Shown here: positions 6,383-10,825 of the stretch, piece by piece
Position numbering within the stretch: the first letter of the stretch is position 1
How the letters are laid out: every line of letters starts with the position of its first letter
Origin: Nitrosomonadales bacterium
GTDB lineage: Bacteria; Pseudomonadota; Gammaproteobacteria; Burkholderiales; Nitrosomonadaceae
Length of the DNA: 10,825 nt
NCBI GenBank assembly: GCA_004525885.1
Contig: SPBV01000043.1
Location: forward strand, 1-10,825
Reading direction: 5' to 3'
The notes under the pieces: model-generated
Database searches by the model: none
What the model saw: the letters and a program-made list of their open reading frames with translations, nothing else
Told to the model about the DNA's origin: nothing
Program-made: the position numbers and the translations under genes

Positions 6383-6429
6383 TTTTAACAATGATTAGCA
6401 TACTAGTATCTCTAATTTTCTCTGATCGC

Positions 6430-6457
6430 TTGATATCAATTTCTACTTCTATATACA
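6430..6457 (+). promoter_or_regulatory. Possible promoter giving near-leaderless ccmF mRNA
   Basis: In the 84-base gap before ccmF, TTGATA (6430-6435, five of six matches to TTGACA) is followed after 16 bases by TATACA (6452-6457, four of six). Transcription would begin only a few bases before the ccmF ATG at 6467, where no Shine-Dalgarno sequence is present. The -35 box overlaps the perfect palindrome TTGATATCAA (6430-6439), and another palindrome, ATACTAGTAT, lies at 6400-6409. Suggestive only. Confidence 0.22.
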
Positions 6458-6466
6458 TCTACCATT

Positions 6467-8476
6467 ATGATCCCAGAACTCGGTAATTTTGCTTTAATTC
6501 TTGCTTTGCTGCTAGCAACCACACAAGTGATTCTTCCTATATTCGGGGCTGCTCGTGGCATCCCCTCGTGGGTTGCACTTGCACGGCCAGTGGTACAGGG
6601 ACAATTTGTGTTTGTTGCTATTGCTTTTGGTTGTTTGGCCTATTCGTTTGTAAATAATGATTTTTCAGTTTTAAACGTTGCCCAAAACTCCAATTCCAGA
6701 TTGCCCATTCAATATCGATTTGCTGCAACCTGGGGATCGCATGAGGGTTCACTACTATTATGGATGTTGATGCTAGCTTCATGGTCGGTTGCTGTCAGTG
6801 TATTTAGTCGTCATTTACCAGACGATATGGTAGCAAGGGTTCTAGGAGTGATGGGAGTAATCAGCGTGGGATTTTTATTATTCATGTTGTTTACATCTAA
6901 TCCGTTTGATCGACTTATTCCTGCAGCTTTTGAAGGGAGTGATCTTAACCCTCTCTTACAAGATGCAGGTATGGTAATTCACCCTCCAATGCTTTACATG
7001 GGCTATGTTGGCTTTTCTGTAGCCTTCGCTTTCGCTATTGCTGCTTTAATAAGTGGGCAGATGGATGCAACTTGGGCACGTTGGTCGCGACCGTGGACCA
7101 CAATTGCATGGGTATTTCTTACCATAGGTATTATGCTCGGTAGCTGGTGGGCTTACTACGAGCTAGGATGGGGTGGCTGGTGGTTCTGGGATCCGGTTGA
7201 AAACGCGTCCTTTATGCCATGGTTAGTAGGTACTGCGCTCGTTCACTCGCTGGCAGTATCAGAAAAGCGTGGTAGTTTCAAGAGTTGGACCATATTGCTT
7301 GCCATTTGTGCTTTTTCCTTAAGTTTACTTGGAACCTTCTTAGTTCGTTCAGGTGTACTAACGTCAGTTCATGCTTTTGCCACTGATCCAGCTCGTGGTA
7401 TATTTATATTATCTTTTTTGGTTATTATTATTGGTAGCTCATTACTTTTATTTGCTTGGCGAGCTCCTAAAATTGGACTCGGTGGAAGTTTTGATCTGGT
7501 ATCAAGGGAGTCTCTTCTACTTGCAAATAACCTACTGTTGATGGTAGCGGCTAGCAGTGTCTTGCTGGGAACGTTATACCCATTACTGATGGATGCGTTG
7601 GAACTTGGCAAAATATCAGTAGGCCCCCCCTACTTTGAATCAGTTTTTGTAGCATTAATGACCCCAGCAATTTTCCTTATGGGGCTAGGTCCATTAGCCC
7701 GTTGGAAAAAAACAAGCCTACCTGAGCTTGCAGTACGTTTGCGCTGGGCTTTTGGAGTCAGTCTTGTAACTTCCCTATTCCTACCGCTAGCCATTGGCGA
7801 ATGGAAGCCAATGGTTAGTTTTGGGTTGTTACTAGCTTTTTGGGTCATTGCCAGTATTTGCGTAAGCCTATGGCAACGCATGAAAAGCAGTGCCCATCAA
7901 GGATTATTTACAAAGCTTTCAAAACAAACTCGTAGCTACTACGGGATGCATTTTGCTCATTTTGGTATCGCTATCTTTATTATTGGCGTGACAATGGTGA
8001 ATGGTTATGAAACAGAAAAAGATGTGCGTATGGATATTGGTGATACAGTAGATATAGGTGGCTATACTTTTCGTTTTAACGGAACAAATGAAGTACCTGG
8101 TCCCAATTACCAGGGTATTCGAGGCGATATAGAAGTATTAAGTAATGGGGAGAAAATCAATCTTATGCATCCTGAGAAGCGTACATATAACGCCTCGGGA
8201 ATGGCTATGACTGAGGCTGCGATTGATACCGGATTATTTCGTGACCTGTATGTGGCTTTAGGAGAACCCCTCGGTAATGGGACGTGGGTGGTACGTGTCT
8301 ATCATAAACCTTTTGTTGATTGGATTTGGTTCGGATGTTTACTCATGGCATTTGGAGGGGCTCTTGCAGTATCTGATCGACGTTACCGTCTTAAGGTGCG
8401 AAATCAATCTGATCTTAAGATTGACAAGGAAGATGTTGGGAATATTCCACTAGTTATGGAAACTAGAAAGGCATGA
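6467..8476 (+). CDS. ccmF: Heme lyase subunit CcmF
   Basis: CcmF is the integral membrane core of the cytochrome c heme ligase. It takes heme from CcmE, reduces it, and with CcmH attaches it to the apocytochrome CXXCH cysteines. The 669-residue protein (E. coli about 647) is highly hydrophobic with about 15 membrane segments. The WWD motif lies in WGGWWFWDPVENASFMPW at 235-252. Conserved histidines are His172 (VIHPPMLY), His260 (ALVHSLAV), His302 (SVHAFATDP) and His495 (MHFAHFG), matching E. coli His173, His261, His303 and His491, which serve the WWD heme and the stable b-heme. The start MIPELGNFAL is the standard N-terminus. No Shine-Dalgarno sequence precedes the ATG. The gene overlaps ccmG by ATGA. 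A seven-C run at 7624-7630 encodes part of GPPY. Confidence 0.98.
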   Translation: MIPELGNFALILALLLATTQVILPIFGAARGIPSWVALARPVVQGQFVFVAIAFGCLAYSFVNNDFSVLNVAQNSNSRLPIQYRFAATWGSHEGSLLLWMLMLASWSVAVSVFSRHLPDDMVARVLGVMGVISVGFLLFMLFTSNPFDRLIPAAFEGSDLNPLLQDAGMVIHPPMLYMGYVGFSVAFAFAIAALISGQMDATWARWSRPWTTIAWVFLTIGIMLGSWWAYYELGWGGWWFWDPVENASFMPWLVGTALVHSLAVSEKRGSFKSWTILLAICAFSLSLLGTFLVRSGVLTSVHAFATDPARGIFILSFLVIIIGSSLLLFAWRAPKIGLGGSFDLVSRESLLLANNLLLMVAASSVLLGTLYPLLMDALELGKISVGPPYFESVFVALMTPAIFLMGLGPLARWKKTSLPELAVRLRWAFGVSLVTSLFLPLAIGEWKPMVSFGLLLAFWVIASICVSLWQRMKSSAHQGLFTKLSKQTRSYYGMHFAHFGIAIFIIGVTMVNGYETEKDVRMDIGDTVDIGGYTFRFNGTNEVPGPNYQGIRGDIEVLSNGEKINLMHPEKRTYNASGMAMTEAAIDTGLFRDLYVALGEPLGNGTWVVRVYHKPFVDWIWFGCLLMAFGGALAVSDRRYRLKVRNQSDLKIDKEDVGNIPLVMETRKA

Positions 8477-8997
8477 TACGTTTTTTGCTGCCACTGGTAG
8501 TTTTTATTATCCTAGTTTCATTTTTACTCGTTGGACTTAACCTTAATCCACGTAAAATTCCATCACCTTTGATAGGTAAACCAGCGCCAGTTTTTCAATC
8601 AAAACAACTACATGAACCAGAAAAAACTTTTACGTCTAAAGAGAATTTAGGTAAGGTTTGGCTGCTTAATGTATGGGCCTCATGGTGTGCCTCTTGTCGT
8701 GACGAGCATCCATTACTAGTACAGTTAGCAAAATCTGGTTTAGTTCCAATCTATGGTCTCAACTATAAGGATAAGGACGATCTGGCTCTGCAGTGGTTAA
8801 ATCAACTTGGTGATCCCTATACCATAAGTATAGTGGATTCAGATGGCAGAGTGGGTATTGAGTATGGCGTTTATGGTGTTCCCGAAACATACGTTATAGA
8901 TAAGTCAGGAATTATCCAATATAAGCAAATTGGACCTGTAACCGTAGATATCTTAGAAAAAACAATTTTGCCGCTAGTTAAGGAATTACAGGGATGA
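8473..8997 (+). CDS. ccmG: Thiol:disulfide oxidoreductase CcmG (DsbE)
   Basis: CcmG is a membrane-anchored periplasmic thioredoxin-fold protein that reduces CcmH or the apocytochrome CXXCH disulfide, with electrons normally supplied by DsbD or CcdA. The 174-residue product has an N-terminal anchor (about 4-22), the family entry PSPLIGKPAPVF (30-41), the redox site NVWASWCASCRDEHP (66-80; Cys72 and Cys75), the acidic patch residues GLNYKDK (95-101), and the cis-proline loop GVYGVPETYVID (132-143; Pro137). Length is typical (about 170-185). The dipeptide between the cysteines is Ala-Ser, whereas E. coli has Pro-Thr; this may shift the redox potential. ATGA overlaps occur with both ccmF and ccmH. 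No dsbD or ccdA gene is in the window. Confidence 0.95.
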   Translation: MIRFLLPLVVFIILVSFLLVGLNLNPRKIPSPLIGKPAPVFQSKQLHEPEKTFTSKENLGKVWLLNVWASWCASCRDEHPLLVQLAKSGLVPIYGLNYKDKDDLALQWLNQLGDPYTISIVDSDGRVGIEYGVYGVPETYVIDKSGIIQYKQIGPVTVDILEKTILPLVKELQG

Positions 8998-9545
8998 ATT
9001 TAAGATCGTTTCTTAAGCGCATAAGAGATTATGGCCAGTCCGCGACCACTTGTTTACGAAAACTATTTTATAAAAGACAATTTATATTACTACTTGTTAT
9101 TTTAATTGCGCCATCTTTAGGTTGGGCAAAAGAGGCATTACCGGTGGCTGAGAATCCAGAAATTGAAAAACGTATGATTACATTATCTGAGGAGTTGCGT
9201 TGCTTGGTATGCCAAAATGAGTCACTTGCTGGCTCACGGTCTGATTTTGCAAAAGATATCCGTCGTGAGATTCGTGAACAATTAATAGCAAACAAAAGTG
9301 ATAAAGAGATCACTGATTTTTTAGTTGCTCGTTATGGCGATTTTGTACTTTATCGCCCACCCGTAAGATCTAACACTATGTTGCTTTGGTTTGGACCATT
9401 TATTTTGCTTTTAATTGGAGCTGGTGTGCTAATTATTTACCTTAAGCAACGCCGAAAGTTACTTGTAGAAACACCACTTTCAAATGAGCAACTCAAGCAA
9501 GCTGAGGCCTTATTAAATAAAAGTAGTGATGGTGATAGCGCATGA
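8994..9545 (+). CDS. ccmH: Cytochrome c maturation thiol protein CcmH (CycL-type)
   Basis: CcmH is a small inner-membrane protein with a periplasmic three-helix domain that presents a cysteine pair to apocytochrome c and works with CcmF and CcmI. The redox motif LRCLVCQNESLAGS is at 68-81 (Cys70 and Cys73). The helices continue through DFAKDIRREIREQL and DFLVARYGDFVLYRPP (108-123), and a C-terminal membrane anchor lies at about 129-150. At 183 residues it is longer than usual (about 150-160) because about 28 basic residues precede the first hydrophobic segment (30-45, ending near GWA, a likely signal cleavage site). No ATG, GTG or TTG start is visible in frame nearer the hydrophobic segment, and an AGGA Shine-Dalgarno match (8981-8984) and the ATGA overlap with ccmG support the annotated start. 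This is the short CcmH, with CcmI separate, unlike the fused E. coli protein. Confidence 0.94.
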   Translation: MNLRSFLKRIRDYGQSATTCLRKLFYKRQFILLLVILIAPSLGWAKEALPVAENPEIEKRMITLSEELRCLVCQNESLAGSRSDFAKDIRREIREQLIANKSDKEITDFLVARYGDFVLYRPPVRSNTMLLWFGPFILLLIGAGVLIIYLKQRRKLLVETPLSNEQLKQAEALLNKSSDGDSA

Positions 9546-10825
9546 CATCATTTTGGGTTATTGCTAGTACTTTTATAGTTGGCGCTTTGCTATTTATTCT
9601 TCCTACCTTATTACGAAATAAGGGAAGTGGAGCAGGTGTGAAGCGCGGATCAACAAATATCAGAATTTACCAAGACCAGCTATCTGAGCTTGATAATGAC
9701 TTGCGCAATGACATCCTGAATCAAGAGCAATACAGTCAAAGTAAATCTGAATTACAGCAGCGAATGTTGCTAGATATTCCAGAGGAAAACTTCATCTCTG
9801 AGGCAAGAACAAATAGTAATCGAAGCATTGCAACTTCAGCAGTACTAATTTTGTTAGTTCCTGTTGTAGCTATATCCTTGTATCTACTATTAGGTAACAC
9901 TAAGGCATTGCTACCACAACCAGCCTTGGAACAAATGGAAATTATTGGCCAGACACCGGCTTCAGAAGATGACGGGCATCAAGAAATTTCCTCTATGGTC
10001 ACAAATCTTGTTGAGCGTCTTGAGAGGGAACCGGATGATTTAGAGGGATGGCTTATGTTAGGGCGCACCTACGCTATTATGGGTCGTTTTAATGAAGCTA
10101 GTGGAATCTATGAAAAATTACTTGCAAAGTCACCTGATAGTGCGGAAGCGCTAGTTAATTATGCTGATGCCTTTGCAATGACGCAAGATGGAAGTTACAT
10201 GGGAAAGCCTATTGAATTGATTGATAAGGCCTTACGTATTGATCCGAAGAATCCTAAAGCGTTGGCTTTAGCTGGTACTGCAAAATTTGAACAAGGTGAA
10301 TTTAAGCAGGCTGCAGTTTATTGGGAAGAATTATTAGCAATCATTCCAGCAGATTCTAAGCTAGCACAATCTGTTTCAGGAAGTGTCATACAAGCAAAAT
10401 CTCTGGCGTCAAACAATCAAAAAGTCCCAGCTAATACTACTGCACAATCTCCAAAATCAAATAAGAATATAGAAGCAAAGACCTCAACTCCTACAATTTC
10501 CGGAATTGTTAAGATTAGCCCTTTACTAGCCGCGAGGGCATCACCTGGGGATACGCTTTACATTTATGCTCGGGCAAAGGAAGGCCCAAGGATGCCACTT
10601 GCCATTGTGCGTCTACAGGCTAAAAATTTGCCGGCACAATTTACACTGAAAGATGGAATGGGCATGAACCCGGATATGAAGCTATCTAGTTTTTCTGAGG
10701 TTGTAATAAGTGCTAGAGTTTCAAAGTCTGGAAAAGCGGTACCTGCAAGCGGGGATCTGCAAGGTTTTAGTGGGGTGGTTAAGATTGGAGACCAGAACGT
10801 CAATATTTTGATAGACCAACAAGTA
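9542..10825 (+). CDS. ccmI: Cytochrome c-type biogenesis protein CcmI (CycH), 3' end cut by window edge
   Basis: CcmI is the apocytochrome c chaperone of the ligase complex; its periplasmic TPR region binds the C-terminus of apocytochrome c and hands it to CcmH and CcmF. The frame is open from ATG 9542 to the right edge (428 codons). Visible parts are a first membrane helix (about 4-24), a cytoplasmic loop with a coiled-coil tendency (about 40-80, YQDQLSELDNDLRND), a second membrane helix (about 96-118), three TPR-like repeats (about 167-200, 201-236 and 237-270; GWLMLGRTYAIMGRFNEA is typical), a Ser/Asn/Lys/Pro-rich linker (about 288-318), and a C-terminal beta domain (about 319-428) with LYIYARAKEGPRMPLAIVR and LQGFSG. 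The C-terminal domain appears nearly complete, so only a few residues should lie outside the window. It overlaps ccmH by ATGA. Confidence 0.94.
   Translation, partial: MTSFWVIASTFIVGALLFILPTLLRNKGSGAGVKRGSTNIRIYQDQLSELDNDLRNDILNQEQYSQSKSELQQRMLLDIPEENFISEARTNSNRSIATSAVLILLVPVVAISLYLLLGNTKALLPQPALEQMEIIGQTPASEDDGHQEISSMVTNLVERLEREPDDLEGWLMLGRTYAIMGRFNEASGIYEKLLAKSPDSAEALVNYADAFAMTQDGSYMGKPIELIDKALRIDPKNPKALALAGTAKFEQGEFKQAAVYWEELLAIIPADSKLAQSVSGSVIQAKSLASNNQKVPANTTAQSPKSNKNIEAKTSTPTISGIVKISPLLAARASPGDTLYIYARAKEGPRMPLAIVRLQAKNLPAQFTLKDGMGMNPDMKLSSFSEVVISARVSKSGKAVPASGDLQGFSGVVKIGDQNVNILIDQQV

Noticed and set aside
6430..6439. TTGATATCAA as an FNR box
   Set aside because: FNR sites need a four-base spacer between TTGAT and ATCAA; here the half-sites are fused, so the match is not valid.
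7369..7881. Minus-strand open frames opposite ccmF (7369-7611 and 7630-7881)
   Set aside because: Antisense shadows of the conserved ccmF coding sequence; no domain, no ribosome-binding signal.
10564..10803. Minus-strand open frame near the right edge
   Set aside because: It lies opposite the C-terminal domain of CcmI, which is clearly the real coding strand.
1..10825. Search for CRISPR arrays, tRNA or rRNA genes, insertion sequences, toxin-antitoxin pairs or phage genes
   Set aside because: No spaced direct repeats, no cloverleaf-like or rRNA sequence, and no transposase or integrase motif was seen; nearly all of the window is accounted for by housekeeping genes.

Overview
The window is a chromosomal segment from an AT-rich proteobacterium. 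It holds two divergently transcribed gene blocks separated by a 158-base intergenic region (3483-3640). The organism is most likely a betaproteobacterium, possibly of the Nitrosomonadales. That placement is inferred from three things: a GreB with a family-typical N-terminal extension, a leaderless YkuD-fold L,D-transpeptidase lying directly after tadA, and a full System I cytochrome c maturation set ending in a long CcmI. No ribosomal or marker gene is present to prove it.

Left block (minus strand, read from 3482 down to 1): glucokinase (glk), transcript cleavage factor greB, a SpoU/TrmH-family RNA 2'-O-ribose methyltransferase, tRNA adenosine deaminase tadA, and an L,D-transpeptidase-like protein cut by the left window edge. 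Spacings are 43, 67, 71 and 11 bases, all on one strand, so a shared transcript is plausible. Three of the five genes serve RNA or transcription quality (greB, methyltransferase, tadA). Glk and the transpeptidase belong to sugar phosphorylation and the cell wall.

Right block (plus strand, 3641 to the right edge): a complete-order ccmABCDEFGHI operon, with only the last few codons of ccmI missing. CcmAB is the ABC module that releases holo-CcmE. CcmC and CcmD load heme on CcmE, and CcmE carries it covalently on a histidine. CcmF, CcmH and CcmI perform heme ligation to apocytochrome c, and CcmG and CcmH keep the CXXCH cysteines reduced. Every diagnostic heme, metal-free redox and WWD residue that can be checked by eye is present, so the pathway looks intact.

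Within the ccm operon most neighbours overlap or nearly touch (four identical ATGA overlaps, one 17-base overlap, one 1-base gap). The exceptions are a 98-base gap between ccmB and ccmC and an 84-base gap between ccmE and ccmF. These gaps divide the operon into AB, CDE and FGHI blocks that match the functional modules.

The largest stretch without a gene is 158 bases. No tRNA, rRNA, CRISPR, insertion sequence or phage remnant was seen, and no convincing rho-independent terminator. I found no undescribed system here; the points worth a second look concern regulation and small protein peculiarities.
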